From positions 26,664 through 90,663 of the forward strand of contig NZ_JAPFFT010000020.1 in NCBI RefSeq assembly GCF_026241105.1: a stretch of DNA of 64,000 bases, read 5' to 3'. The position numbers were made by a program, and so were the translations under genes. Below are positions 1 through 7,527 of the stretch, one piece after another; position 1 is the first letter of the stretch; each line of letters begins with the position of its first letter. A model generated the notes under the pieces. It worked only from the letters and a program-made list of their open reading frames with translations, was not told where the DNA came from and did no database searches. Origin of the DNA: Arthrobacter rhizophilus. Its GTDB lineage: Bacteria; Actinomycetota; Actinomycetes; Actinomycetales; Micrococcaceae.

Positions 1-367
1 CGTCCGCGATCGCCACGATGGCCATTTCGAAAACGTAGGTCCATCCGGTGATGAAGCCTGCCAACGGTCCGAGGTAACGGCTGGCGTACTGGCCGAATGA
101 GCCGGAAACGGGGTGGCGGACAGCCATTTCGCCTAGCGCGCGCATCACCATGAAGACGGCGGCGCCACCGATGATGTATGCGAAGAGAACCGCCGGGCCC
201 GCCTTTTGGATGGCAGACGCGGAGCCGTAGAAGAGGCCTGTTCCGATGGCCGAACCGAGGGCCATGAAGCGGATGTGACGGACGCTGAGGCCGCGGCTGA
301 GAACGGTGGTTACCGCGCCTTCGACGGCTTTGGCCGCTGCCGTGCCGGCTGTTGGTGCTTGCTGCAT
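1..367 (-). CDS. Amino-acid permease, APC superfamily (partial, C-terminus off the left edge)
   Basis: Only the first ~122 residues are present; the rest lies beyond the left edge. The N-terminus shows the amino-acid-transporter hallmark GSAIGTGLF at the first membrane segment, followed by [17 protein letters not shown] and a second and third hydrophobic stretch ([39 protein letters not shown]). These fit AAT-type proton symporters such as GabP, ProY and histidine permeases. The ATG at 367 (MQQAPT) is the natural start. The gene points away from the hut genes, but a weak match to the hut operator lies 88 bases upstream, so import of histidine or urocanate is a reasonable guess. Substrate cannot be read from this fragment. 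Confidence 0.85.
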   Translation of the reverse strand, partial: MQQAPTAGTAAAKAVEGAVTTVLSRGLSVRHIRFMALGSAIGTGLFYGSASAIQKAGPAVLFAYIIGGAAVFMVMRALGEMAVRHPVSGSFGQYASRYLGPLAGFITGWTYVFEMAIVAIAD

Positions 368-454
368 GCGAATACCTTCTCTCGTCATTGGGAGGGGACT
401 GTTAACCAGCAGACCATTTCGGGAGGGCCTGTGATGGGACTCACGGCGCATCGC

Positions 455-472
455 TGTCTCGGTTCTCAGACC
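455..472. promoter_or_regulatory. Weak HutR-like operator upstream of the permease
   Basis: TGTCTCGGTTCTCAGACC keeps the outer GTCT-N8-AGAC arms of the strong site at 2242 (TGTCTGGGATTCCAGACA) and matches it at 13 of 18 positions, but the centre differs. It sits 88 bases upstream of the leftward permease gene. This is an inference from similarity only; it is the weakest member of the set. Confidence 0.4.
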
Positions 473-527
473 TTGGTGGCGTGTGGTTCCTCGACCATGG
501 GGGCTTTGGTCTGTAGGTCAAAAACTC

Positions 528-580
528 TTGACTCAATGTCAATCAAGCTTTACATTTGCGATGTCAGCTTTGTTTTACAT
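528..580 (+). promoter_or_regulatory. Promoter with two operator-like inverted repeats (XRE operon)
   Basis: A good sigma-70-type promoter is visible: TTGACT at 528-533, 17-base spacer, TACATT at 551-556. Two 20-bp elements of similar design, ATGTCAATCAAGCTTTACAT (536-555) and ATGTCAGCTTTGTTTTACAT (561-580), overlap the spacer, the -10 box and the transcription start. Each is an imperfect inverted repeat (ATGTcA...TtACAT), and they start 25 bases apart. The placement fits repression of the operon by its own XRE regulator. Confidence 0.65.
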
Positions 581-590
581 GGGAGTCGAA

Positions 591-1016
591 ATGTCATTCG
601 AAGAAAAGAGTGCCTGGATCATGGGCGTGCTGGCGGTAGGCTCCTACGCGGCGTACCTCGTCATCGTCTTGGGCGGCGCGGCAAGCACTTCGCTGACCCA
701 GGTTCCCTACGTGGCGCCCATGCTCTGGACGATCGGAGCGTCGATTGGGGTATCCATCGTGCTTCACATCCTGATCCGGATGGCTTCTCCCAAGAACGCG
801 GGCAAGGACCAGCGGGACAAGGAGATCTATCGCTTTGGCGAGTACATCGGCCAGTCGTTCGTGATCATTGGCGCAGTGGCGGCGCTCATCATGGCCCTGG
901 CCACGTTGGATTACTTTTGGATCGCCAACGTCATCTACTTGGCCTTCGTTCTCTCCGCGGTGCTCGGATCCGTTGCGAAGATCATCGCCTACCGCCGGGG
1001 TTTCCAGCCGTGGTGA
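591..1016 (+). CDS. Small four-TM membrane protein in an XRE-regulator operon
   Basis: The 141-residue product begins MSFEEKSAW; the ATG at 591 is preceded by a GGGAG-like ribosome site, and an alternative ATG at 579 would overlap the second operator repeat. Four hydrophobic segments are clear (about residues 9-31, 43-63, 85-107 and 108-128), separated by a basic loop (SPKNAGKDQRDKEIYR). No enzymatic motif is visible. Paired small membrane protein plus ~70-residue XRE regulator genes are common in bacteria, but their function is generally unknown. The stop overlaps the next start (GTGA), so the two are translationally coupled. Function here is unknown. Confidence 0.75.
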   Translation: MSFEEKSAWIMGVLAVGSYAAYLVIVLGGAASTSLTQVPYVAPMLWTIGASIGVSIVLHILIRMASPKNAGKDQRDKEIYRFGEYIGQSFVIIGAVAALIMALATLDYFWIANVIYLAFVLSAVLGSVAKIIAYRRGFQPW

Positions 1017-1243
1017 AACCGACCAAGGTCACCAATTCCATCCGGTCCCTCCGTTTCGCCCGCGATGAAATGACCCAGGCGCAATTGGCGGACAGTATCG
1101 GAGTAACCCGGCAGACCATCATCGCCATCGAGCAGGGCCGCTATTCGCCTTCCCTTGAAATGGCATTCCAAATCGCCCGCGTATTGAACGTGCCGCTCGA
1201 CGACGTGTTCCAATACCCGGAGAGCGAAGGAGAAACATCATGA
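1013..1243 (+). CDS. Small XRE-family HTH regulator
   Basis: A 76-residue protein starting at GTG 1013, overlapping the stop of the membrane-protein gene. Nearly the whole protein is one Xre/Cro helix-turn-helix: MTQAQLADSIGVTRQTIIAI, then EQGRYSPSLEMAFQIARVLN and the short tail VPLDDVFQY typical of the YgzD-like stand-alone subgroup. It probably binds the paired inverted repeats at 536-580 and represses its own operon; this is inferred from position and the dimeric symmetry of the sites. The stop overlaps the ATG of the oxidoreductase gene, so the three genes form one tight operon. Confidence 0.88.
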   Translation: MKPTKVTNSIRSLRFARDEMTQAQLADSIGVTRQTIIAIEQGRYSPSLEMAFQIARVLNVPLDDVFQYPESEGETS

Positions 1244-2226
1244 AAGCGATCGTTCAAGACAGCTACGGCTCCGCAGATGTGCTCGAGTTTGCCGACGTCG
1301 ACAAACCGGTCCCCGGCGAAAGCGAGGTCCTCGTGCGGGTCCGCGCTGCCGGCGTCGATCCCGGCGTCTGGCATCTGATGACGGGTCTCCCATACCTCAC
1401 CAGGGCGTTCGGCTTCGGGGTAAGGAAGCCCAAGAACCGCATCCGTGGCAGGGATATGGCGGGCACGGTGGAATCCGTCGGCGCGAAGGTGACACAGTTC
1501 CGGCCGGGTGACGAGGTCTTCGGAACGTGCGAAGGTTCATTTGCCGAGTACGCGTGCGCCAAGGAGGAGAAGATTGCGCCGAAGCCGTCCGCGCTCAACT
1601 TCGAGCAGGCCGCGGCCGTCCCTATTTCGGCCACTACCGCCCTGCAGGGCCTCCGGGACAGTGGGAAGCTGCAAGCGGGGGAGAAGGTCCTGATCATCGG
1701 CGCGGCGGGTGGGGTGGGATTGTTCGCCGTCCAGTTGGCGAAGGCGTTCGGCGCGGTGGTAACCGGCGTGTGCAGCGCGCCGAAAATGGACGTGGTCCGA
1801 TCGGCAGGCGCCGATCACGTCATCGACTACGCCAGCGAAGATGTCACCGATGGAACCACGCACTACGATCTCATCCTGGACACCGCGGGCAACCGTCCGC
1901 TCAAGCAGCTTCGGCGGGCACTCGCCCCGCGCGGGCGGCTCGTCATCGTCGGCGGGGAAGGCGGTGGCCGTTGGCTGGGTGGCTTTGACCGCTCCCTTCG
2001 CGCGCCCATGCTGTCGCTGTTCCTGGGCCAAAAGCTGAGTGGCCTGATGGCCGTGGAACGTCAGGAAGACCTGCGCTTCCTGACGGGGTTGATTGAGGCA
2101 GGCAAAGTCACGCCTTTCATCGACAAGACCTTTCCCCTCGCCGGCGCTCCCGACGCAATCCGGTATGCGCACGGCCGCGGCGTGCGGGGCAAAGTAGTAG
2201 TCGCAGTGGCACTGGCTGATGGCTGA
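1240..2226 (+). CDS. NAD(P)-dependent quinone oxidoreductase-like protein (zinc-free MDR family)
   Basis: A 328-residue medium-chain dehydrogenase/reductase. It has the N-terminal GroES-like fold (MKAIVQDSYGSADVLEF), the GRDMAGTVESVG segment, and the cofactor motif IIGAAGGVGLFAVQLAK near residue 150 with the AGADHVIDY turn after it. The catalytic and structural zinc cysteines of true alcohol dehydrogenases are absent, which places it with the zeta-crystallin/quinone-oxidoreductase branch that reduces quinones or enones with NADPH. It is the last gene of the operon (ATGA overlap). A role in detoxifying the signal that releases the XRE repressor is plausible but not shown. Confidence 0.85.
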   Translation: MKAIVQDSYGSADVLEFADVDKPVPGESEVLVRVRAAGVDPGVWHLMTGLPYLTRAFGFGVRKPKNRIRGRDMAGTVESVGAKVTQFRPGDEVFGTCEGSFAEYACAKEEKIAPKPSALNFEQAAAVPISATTALQGLRDSGKLQAGEKVLIIGAAGGVGLFAVQLAKAFGAVVTGVCSAPKMDVVRSAGADHVIDYASEDVTDGTTHYDLILDTAGNRPLKQLRRALAPRGRLVIVGGEGGGRWLGGFDRSLRAPMLSLFLGQKLSGLMAVERQEDLRFLTGLIEAGKVTPFIDKTFPLAGAPDAIRYAHGRGVRGKVVVAVALADG

Positions 2227-2241
2227 CAACGGGGTTGCCTA

Positions 2242-2326
2242 TGTCTGGGATTCCAGACAGATAGATGTTCTGATTGGTATCCGAACCGCCCCGGGGGGTG
2301 CACGCTTAAGTACGGGATCCCGGACA
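2242..2326. promoter_or_regulatory. Two HutR-type operators upstream of hutR
   Basis: Site 1, TGTCTGGGATTCCAGACA (2242-2259), is a perfect 7-bp inverted repeat around GATT. Site 2, read on the minus strand from 2326 to 2311, is TGTCCGGGATCCCGTA, a strong left half with a degraded right half. They lie about 131 and 65 bases upstream of the IclR start. From memory, an IclR-type HutR of Corynebacterium resistens recognises TCTGwwATwCCAGA, which site 1 resembles closely; this recollection was not checked. Autoregulation is the likely role. Confidence 0.7.
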
Positions 2327-2390
2327 CTCCGATTTTCGCCTTGGTGGCAGAAGGGCGTGCCGGGCATGACCGTGCACTCGAAGAGGAGCC

Positions 2391-3197
2391 ATGACCATAC
2401 AGCCGTCCACCCAAGGCCGGGCCGCTTCCAAGGTCCCTGCCGCCGAGAACACCCTGCGCATCCTGAAGTTGCTTGCTTCCCGGCGAGGCCCGATGGCAGC
2501 GTCCAACATCGCTACCGCGCTGGGCCTGCCCCGGTCCAGCGTCTATCACCTGCTTGGTGTCATGGAGGCCAACGGTTTCGTCCTGCACCTTCACGAGGAA
2601 CAGCGCTACGGACTGGGCATTAGCGCCTTTGAACTCAGTTCGGCCTACTCGCGGCAAGAGCCTTTGTCGCGCCTCGGCCGCCCGATGTTGGCCACCCTCG
2701 TGGATGCGATCGGCGAGAGCGCGCATTTGGCCGTGCTGCATGGCCGCGATGTGCTTTACATCGTGGAAGAGCGGGCCAAGAACCGTCCGTCCCTGGTGAC
2801 CGACGTCGGGGTCCGGCTTCCCAGCCACCTCACCGCCAGCGGGCGTGCCATCCTGGCTGCCCTGCCGAAATCTCAGGTCAGGGCCCTGTATCCGAATGCC
2901 GCCGCCTTCACGGCCCGGCATGAGATGGAATCGCCCATCATGAAGTACTCGGCCTTGTCCTCGCACTTGGACCAGGTCCGGCAGCGCGGCTACGCCACTG
3001 AACACGGCGAAGTTACGCCAGGCTTCGGCTCAGTTGCCGCTGCCGTCACCGACCATTTGGGATGGCCGACGGCGGCAGTCGCCGTGACGTTCCTCGAGGA
3101 CCGGGTGCCGGTTGAGGAATGGCCGACGCTGGCCGCCCGCATCCGGAAAACAGCGGACGAGCTGTCTGTGCGCATCCACGGCCGCCCGGGGCAATAG
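2391..3197 (+). CDS. hutR: IclR-family regulator of histidine utilisation (HutR-like)
   Basis: A 268-residue protein with an N-terminal winged HTH (AAENTLRILKLLASRRGPMA ... LPRSSVYHLLGVMEANGFV, residues ~20-80) and the C-terminal IclR effector domain (AHLAVLHGRDVLYIVEE, LPSHLTASGRAILAALP, RGYATEHGEVTPGFGSVAAAV). Start ATG 2391 follows GAGGAGCC. It sits directly upstream of hutU and hutH in the same direction, and both its own promoter and that of hutU carry the same inverted repeat, so it most likely senses urocanate or histidine. Proteobacterial hut genes use a GntR-type HutC instead; an IclR in this role is the actinobacterial arrangement. Confidence 0.85.
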   Translation: MTIQPSTQGRAASKVPAAENTLRILKLLASRRGPMAASNIATALGLPRSSVYHLLGVMEANGFVLHLHEEQRYGLGISAFELSSAYSRQEPLSRLGRPMLATLVDAIGESAHLAVLHGRDVLYIVEERAKNRPSLVTDVGVRLPSHLTASGRAILAALPKSQVRALYPNAAAFTARHEMESPIMKYSALSSHLDQVRQRGYATEHGEVTPGFGSVAAAVTDHLGWPTAAVAVTFLEDRVPVEEWPTLAARIRKTADELSVRIHGRPGQ

Positions 3198-3221
3198 CTT
3201 CCCACCCCACCGATCTAGTTG

Positions 3222-3239
3222 AGTCTGTAATCCCGGACA
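3222..3239. promoter_or_regulatory. HutR-type operator upstream of hutU
   Basis: Read on the minus strand the site is TGTCCGGGATTACAGACT, matching the perfect inverted repeat at 2242 at 15 of 18 positions. It lies 97 bases upstream of the hutU start, in the short gap after hutR, so hutUH can be controlled separately from hutR. No strong -35/-10 pair could be assigned in the 97 bases; GATACA near 3290 is a possible -10. Confidence 0.65.
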
Positions 3240-3336
3240 GCACACTCCCTAAAGCCGTTCCAAGACGGTTGCGGAAGGGCTCTACTGGATACAGAAGGAC
3301 TTACACCCAGCAACCTCCAGAGACAAAGGAGTCACC

Positions 3337-5061
3337 ATGGCACCCGCCGATTTCACTACCGGAGCCCGTCCTGTCCGGGCCGCCCGCGGTACCGAGCTGA
3401 CCGCGAAGAGCTGGCAGACCGAGGCGCCGCTGCGCATGTTGATGAACAACCTTGACCCGGAGGTCGCCGAGCGCCCGGATGACCTGGTGGTGTACGGCGG
3501 CACGGGCCGTGCGGTGCGGTCCTGGGCCGCGTTCGACGCCATCACCCGGACCCTGGAGACAATGGAGAAGGACGAGACCTTGCTGGTGCAGTCCGGCAAG
3601 CCCGTGGGCGTCTTCCGCACCCATGAATGGGCGCCCCGCGTTTTGCTGGCCAACTCGAACCTGGTGGGGGACTGGGCCACGTGGCCGGAATTCCGCCGCC
3701 TGGAGGCCGAGGGCTTGATGATGTACGGGCAGATGACCGCCGGGTCCTGGATCTACATCGGCACCCAGGGCATCCTGCAGGGCACTTACGAAACCTTCGC
3801 CGCCGTCGGGAACAAGCTCCGGGCCGAAGGCCGCATCCCCGCGGGCACCTCCTCCACCGAGGGACCTTTGGCCGGCACCCTGACCCTGACCGGTGGCTGC
3901 GGTGGCATGGGCGGCGCCCAGCCGCTGGCCGTTACCTTGAACGACGGCGCCTGCCTGATCGTGGACGTCGACGAGACCCGCCTGCTCCGCCGCGTCGGCA
4001 AGCGCTACCTGGACGAGGTCGAGACCGACCTGGACACCGCCATCGCCAAGGTGCGGAAGGCCAAGGAAGAGCGCCGCGGCTGGTCCGTGGGCTACGTCGG
4101 CAACGCTGCCGAAGTCTTCCCCGAACTGCTCCGCCGCCACAAGGCCGGCGAGCTGAGCATAGACGTCGTCACCGACCAGACCTCCGCGCACGATCCGCTG
4201 TCCTACCTCCCCGAGGGCATCACGGTGGCCGAATGGCACACCGAGGCCGAGGCCGATCCGGAAGGCTTCACGAAGAAGGCCCAAGCCTCCATGGCCCGGC
4301 ACGTACAGGCCATGGTCGAGTTCCAGGACGCCGGCGCCGAGGTCTTCGACTACGGGAACTCCATCCGCGACGAGGCCCGCAAGGGCGGCTACGGGCGCGC
4401 CTTCGAATTCCCCGGCTTCGTCCCCGCCTACATCCGCCCGCTCTTCTGCGAGGGCCTGGGCCCGTTCCGCTGGGTCGCCCTCTCCGGTGACCCGGAGGAC
4501 ATCCGCGTCACCGACGAAGCCATCAAGGAGCTCTTCCCGGAGAACAAGCACCTGCACAAGTGGATCGACGCCGCCCAGGAACGCGTTGAATTCGAAGGCC
4601 TCCCGGCCCGCATCTGCTGGCTCGGCTACGGCGAACGCCACAAGGCCGGCCTGCTGTTCAACCAGCTCGTGAAGGAAGGCAAGGTCAAGGCTCCCATCGT
4701 GATCGGCCGCGACCACCTCGACTCCGGCTCCGTGGCCTCCCCGTACCGCGAGACCGAAGCCATGAAGGACGGCTCCGACGCGATCGCCGACTGGCCGCTG
4801 CTGAACGCCCTGACCGCAGCCTCCTCCGGCGCCACCTGGGTTTCCATCCACCACGGCGGCGGCGTGGGCATCGGCCGCTCCATCCACACCGGCCAGGTCT
4901 CCGTGGCCGACGGCACCGACCTCGCAGCCCAGAAGCTCGAACGCCTCCTCACCAACGACCCCGGCATGGGCGTCATCCGCCACGTCGACGCCGGCTACGA
5001 ACGCGCCGTCGAAGTCGCCCACGAACGCGGCGTCCGCATCCCGATGGAAGAAAGCAAGTAG
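3337..5061 (+). CDS. hutU: Urocanate hydratase
   Basis: Second step of histidine breakdown: converts urocanate to 4-imidazolone-5-propionate using tightly bound NAD+. The 574-residue cytosolic protein has family-typical length and nearly all hallmark segments: [50 protein letters not shown] and the C-terminal [17 protein letters not shown]. The urocanase signature [10 protein letters not shown] carries the reactive cysteine (C427). The ATG at 3337 follows AAAGGAG. Seven bases separate it from hutH, so the two form one operon behind a HutR-type operator. Confidence 0.97.
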   Translation: MAPADFTTGARPVRAARGTELTAKSWQTEAPLRMLMNNLDPEVAERPDDLVVYGGTGRAVRSWAAFDAITRTLETMEKDETLLVQSGKPVGVFRTHEWAPRVLLANSNLVGDWATWPEFRRLEAEGLMMYGQMTAGSWIYIGTQGILQGTYETFAAVGNKLRAEGRIPAGTSSTEGPLAGTLTLTGGCGGMGGAQPLAVTLNDGACLIVDVDETRLLRRVGKRYLDEVETDLDTAIAKVRKAKEERRGWSVGYVGNAAEVFPELLRRHKAGELSIDVVTDQTSAHDPLSYLPEGITVAEWHTEAEADPEGFTKKAQASMARHVQAMVEFQDAGAEVFDYGNSIRDEARKGGYGRAFEFPGFVPAYIRPLFCEGLGPFRWVALSGDPEDIRVTDEAIKELFPENKHLHKWIDAAQERVEFEGLPARICWLGYGERHKAGLLFNQLVKEGKVKAPIVIGRDHLDSGSVASPYRETEAMKDGSDAIADWPLLNALTAASSGATWVSIHHGGGVGIGRSIHTGQVSVADGTDLAAQKLERLLTNDPGMGVIRHVDAGYERAVEVAHERGVRIPMEESK

Positions 5062-5068
5062 GAACACC

Positions 5069-6667
5069 GTGACTATTACTGCAACATCCCTTGGCCGCCA
5101 GACGGTCATCCTCGGCTCCAGCGGAGTCACGCCGGAGGACGTCGTCGCCGTCGCACGCCACGACGCCAGGGTGACCATCTCCCAGGAAGCCCTGGACACG
5201 GTCGCCAAAGTCCGCGCCCACATCGACAGCCTCGCCCACAGCGAGGTTCCGGCGTACGGCGTCTCGACGGGCTTCGGTGCCCTGGCCAACCGCCACATCC
5301 CCAACGAGCTCCGTACCCAGCTGCAGAAGTCGCTGATCCGCAGCCACGCCGCCGGCATGGGCCCGGCCGTGGAGCGCGAAGTGGTCCGCGGCATCATGTT
5401 CCTGCGCGCGAAGACCCTGGCGTCGGGCCGTACGGGCGTTCGCCCCGTGGTTCTGCAGACCATGGTGGACGTCCTCAATGCAGGAATCACCCCCGTAGTC
5501 CGTGAATTCGGATCTCTCGGCTGCTCCGGCGACCTCGCCCCGCTGTCCCACTGCGCCTTGGTCCTGATGGGCGAAGGCGAAGCCACCGGCCCCGACGGCG
5601 AGCTCTACGGAGCCGCCGGAAAGAAGCCGGTTGCCGAGCTCCTCGCCGCGCACGGCATTGAGCCGGTAGTCCTGGCGGAAAAGGAAGGCCTCGCGCTGGT
5701 CAACGGCACCGAGGGCATGCTCGGCATGCTCCTGATGGCCATCGCCGACCTGCACTTGCTGCTCACGACGGCGGATATCACCGCCGCGCTCAGCGTCGAG
5801 GCGCTGCTCGGCACTGACCAGGTGTTCCTGCCGGAGCTGCACGCGGCCCTGCGTCCCCACCCGGGCCAGGCTGCCAGCGCGGACAACATGCTGCGGGTGC
5901 TTTCCAACTCGCCGATCGTTGCTTCGCACCGCGTCAATGACACCAAGGTCCAGGACGCGTACTCGCTCCGCTGCGCACCCCAGGTAGCCGGCGCAGTCCG
6001 CGACACCGTGACGCACGCTGAGCTGGTTGCTTCCCGCGAGTTGGCAGCTGCCATCGACAACCCCGTGGTGCTCCCGGACGGACGAGTGTCTTCCAACGGA
6101 AACTTCCATGGCGCCCCGGTGGCCTATGTGCTGGACTTCCTGGCGATCGCCGTCGCGGACTTGTCCTCCATCGCCGAGCGCCGCACGGACCGCATACTGG
6201 ACCCGGCCCGCTCGCACGGACTCCCGGCGTTCCTTGCCGACGATCCAGGCGTGGACTCTGGCCTCATGATCGCGCAGTACACCCAGGCCGGCCTCGTCTC
6301 GGACAACAAGCGCCTGGCCGTTCCGGCGTCGGTGGACTCCATCCCGAGCTCCGCCATGCAGGAGGACCACGTCTCCATGGGTTGGCACGCGGCTCGCAAG
6401 CTCCGCAAGGCCATCGAGAACCTGCGCCGGGTCCTGGCCGTGGAACTTGTGACGAGCACCCGTGCCCTCGACATCCGCACCCAACTGTCCGGTGGGGAAC
6501 TCACTCCGGGGCCAGCTGGCGCTGCCGTGATCGAGGTGCTGCGCGGCGTGGTCGACGGTCCTGGAACTGACCGTTTCCTCTCACCTGAGCTGGAAGCGGC
6601 GGACCGTCTTGTAGGCGCTGGCGAGGTCCGTGCGGCCGCCGAATCCGCCGTCGGAATTCTCGCCTGA
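5069..6667 (+). CDS. hutH: Histidine ammonia-lyase (histidase)
   Basis: First step of histidine degradation: non-oxidative removal of ammonia to give trans-urocanate. 532 residues, starting at GTG 5069. The catalytic tyrosine loop YGVSTGFG is at residues 63-70, and the MIO cofactor is formed from the tripeptide in GSLGCSGDLAPLSH. Here the triad is Cys152-Ser153-Gly154 rather than the common Ala-Ser-Gly. Further family motifs include GTDQVFLPELHAALRPHPGQ, the substrate-binding SLRCAPQV segment and the DNPVVLPDG loop. A strong hairpin terminator follows immediately, so hutU-hutH end the operon. Confidence 0.97.
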   Translation: MTITATSLGRQTVILGSSGVTPEDVVAVARHDARVTISQEALDTVAKVRAHIDSLAHSEVPAYGVSTGFGALANRHIPNELRTQLQKSLIRSHAAGMGPAVEREVVRGIMFLRAKTLASGRTGVRPVVLQTMVDVLNAGITPVVREFGSLGCSGDLAPLSHCALVLMGEGEATGPDGELYGAAGKKPVAELLAAHGIEPVVLAEKEGLALVNGTEGMLGMLLMAIADLHLLLTTADITAALSVEALLGTDQVFLPELHAALRPHPGQAASADNMLRVLSNSPIVASHRVNDTKVQDAYSLRCAPQVAGAVRDTVTHAELVASRELAAAIDNPVVLPDGRVSSNGNFHGAPVAYVLDFLAIAVADLSSIAERRTDRILDPARSHGLPAFLADDPGVDSGLMIAQYTQAGLVSDNKRLAVPASVDSIPSSAMQEDHVSMGWHAARKLRKAIENLRRVLAVELVTSTRALDIRTQLSGGELTPGPAGAAVIEVLRGVVDGPGTDRFLSPELEAADRLVGAGEVRAAAESAVGILA

Positions 6668-6701
6668 CGCCGAACAAAATACCGTTCGAGTGAACATTAG
6701 G

Positions 6702-6747
6702 AAGCGCCCCGGAAATGTTTGGCAATACGTGCCCCGGGGCGCTTTTC
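6702..6747 (+). terminator. Rho-independent terminator after hutH
   Basis: AAGCGCCCCGG (6702-6712) pairs perfectly with CCGGGGCGCTT (6734-6744) across a 21-base loop, followed by a T-rich run. It closes the hutUH transcription unit. Confidence 0.8.
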
Positions 6748-6861
6748 TGTGTAGTAGAACTTATGGGGTACGGCATGTCCACGCCGACGATGTCGTGGGC
6801 CTGCTGGGGAATATCCGTTGACAACTGAAGTAACGAACATCCACAAAGGGGTAGAAGTTCA

Positions 6862-7110
6862 ATGAAGGCACGCGGGACAGTCCTGTCCAGGCGAATCGCA
6901 CAGTCCGCCGTCGTTTCCAACTGGGGAACGTTGAAGGTGGGGGAGCGGATCGAAGTCGTAAGGCACGCGCACGTGGTCGCGGCGGGGGAGGTGCAGGAAG
7001 TCTCGGGCAGCGGCAACGTTGTGTGGCTTGAACCGGCAGGACCCGGCGCCGACGAAGCCGCCAAGCAGCTTTTCATGAAGTCCGACGGCGTGGAGCTGCG
7101 CCGAGCGTAG
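6862..7110 (+). CDS. Small conserved-looking hypothetical protein (82 aa)
   Basis: MKARGTVLSRRIAQSAVVSN begins at ATG 6862 after AAAGGGG. The protein is 82 residues, basic at its ends, without membrane segments or signal peptide. The pattern of short beta-prone stretches (WGTLKVGERIEVVRH, GEVQEVSGSGNVVWLEP) suggests a small beta-barrel, but no family was recognised. It stands alone between two terminators, so it is a monocistronic unit. Codon use matches its neighbours. Function unknown. Confidence 0.65.
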   Translation: MKARGTVLSRRIAQSAVVSNWGTLKVGERIEVVRHAHVVAAGEVQEVSGSGNVVWLEPAGPGADEAAKQLFMKSDGVELRRA

Positions 7111-7126
7111 TGGCCGTTTAGGTCAA

Positions 7127-7191
7127 AAAACCGGGGCTTGTTTCCCACTCCGCGCCTTCTTGGCGTGGTCTGGAAAACAAGCCCCGGTTTT
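7127..7191. terminator. Bidirectional terminator, AAAACCGG-GCTTGTTT family
   Basis: AAAACCGGGGCTTGTTT-CC (7127-7145) is the inverse of GGAAAACAAGCCCCGGTTTT (7172-7191); A- and T-runs at both ends make it usable in both directions, and it lies between two convergent small genes. A near-identical element with a different loop occurs at 17411-17473, also between convergent genes. Confidence 0.8.
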
Positions 7192-7208
7192 GTTGTCTGT
7201 ACCTGTTC

Positions 7209-7430
7209 CTAGGCGGCGAGGACCTCGCGGGTCTGGCCGAATGGCACGGACTCGTCCAGGGCAACGGTGTAGCTTCCGGGCTCGCGGCGGGTCACAAGGA
7301 TCCCGCAACGGCCGTTTTCGGCTGCGGCTTCGATGAGCGTGCCGACTGCACGGTCAAGTCCTGCGTGGACTTCATTGACGGATGAAAAGGACAAATGGAT
7401 CTCGTTGTGTTCTATTGTGGCTGTGCTCAT
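7209..7430 (-). CDS. Small hypothetical protein (73 aa)
   Basis: MSTATIEHNEIHLSFSSVNE starts at 7430 after a purine-rich GAAGGAGG site. The 73-residue acidic soluble protein ends QTREVLAA. It reads like a short alpha/beta fold (helical middle HAGLDRAVGTLIEAAAENG, then CGILVTRREPGSYTVALDE), but no family is recognised. It is convergent with the 82-residue gene across a shared terminator and separated from the downstream glutamate dehydrogenase coding end by about 100 bases. Confidence 0.65.
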   Translation of the reverse strand: MSTATIEHNEIHLSFSSVNEVHAGLDRAVGTLIEAAAENGRCGILVTRREPGSYTVALDESVPFGQTREVLAA

Positions 7431-7527
7431 TGGGGGCCTCCTTCTGCAGGATGCCGCGGGGGGAGCGGCAATTCCTGCATAAAAGATAGCAAAGTGTCAT
7501 GGGATGTCTGTCATTCTGGGAGCTGGG

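Noticed and set aside
3240..3336. Riboswitch or attenuator in the hutU leader
   Set aside because: Only ~97 bases separate operator and start; no stable terminator/antiterminator pair or known aptamer pattern was visible.
3301..5586. Very long open frames on the strand opposite hutU and hutH
   Set aside because: Their sequence is low-complexity Gly/Ala/Val/Asp-rich and matches nothing; they are by-products of GC3 bias in the true genes, which have full family motifs.
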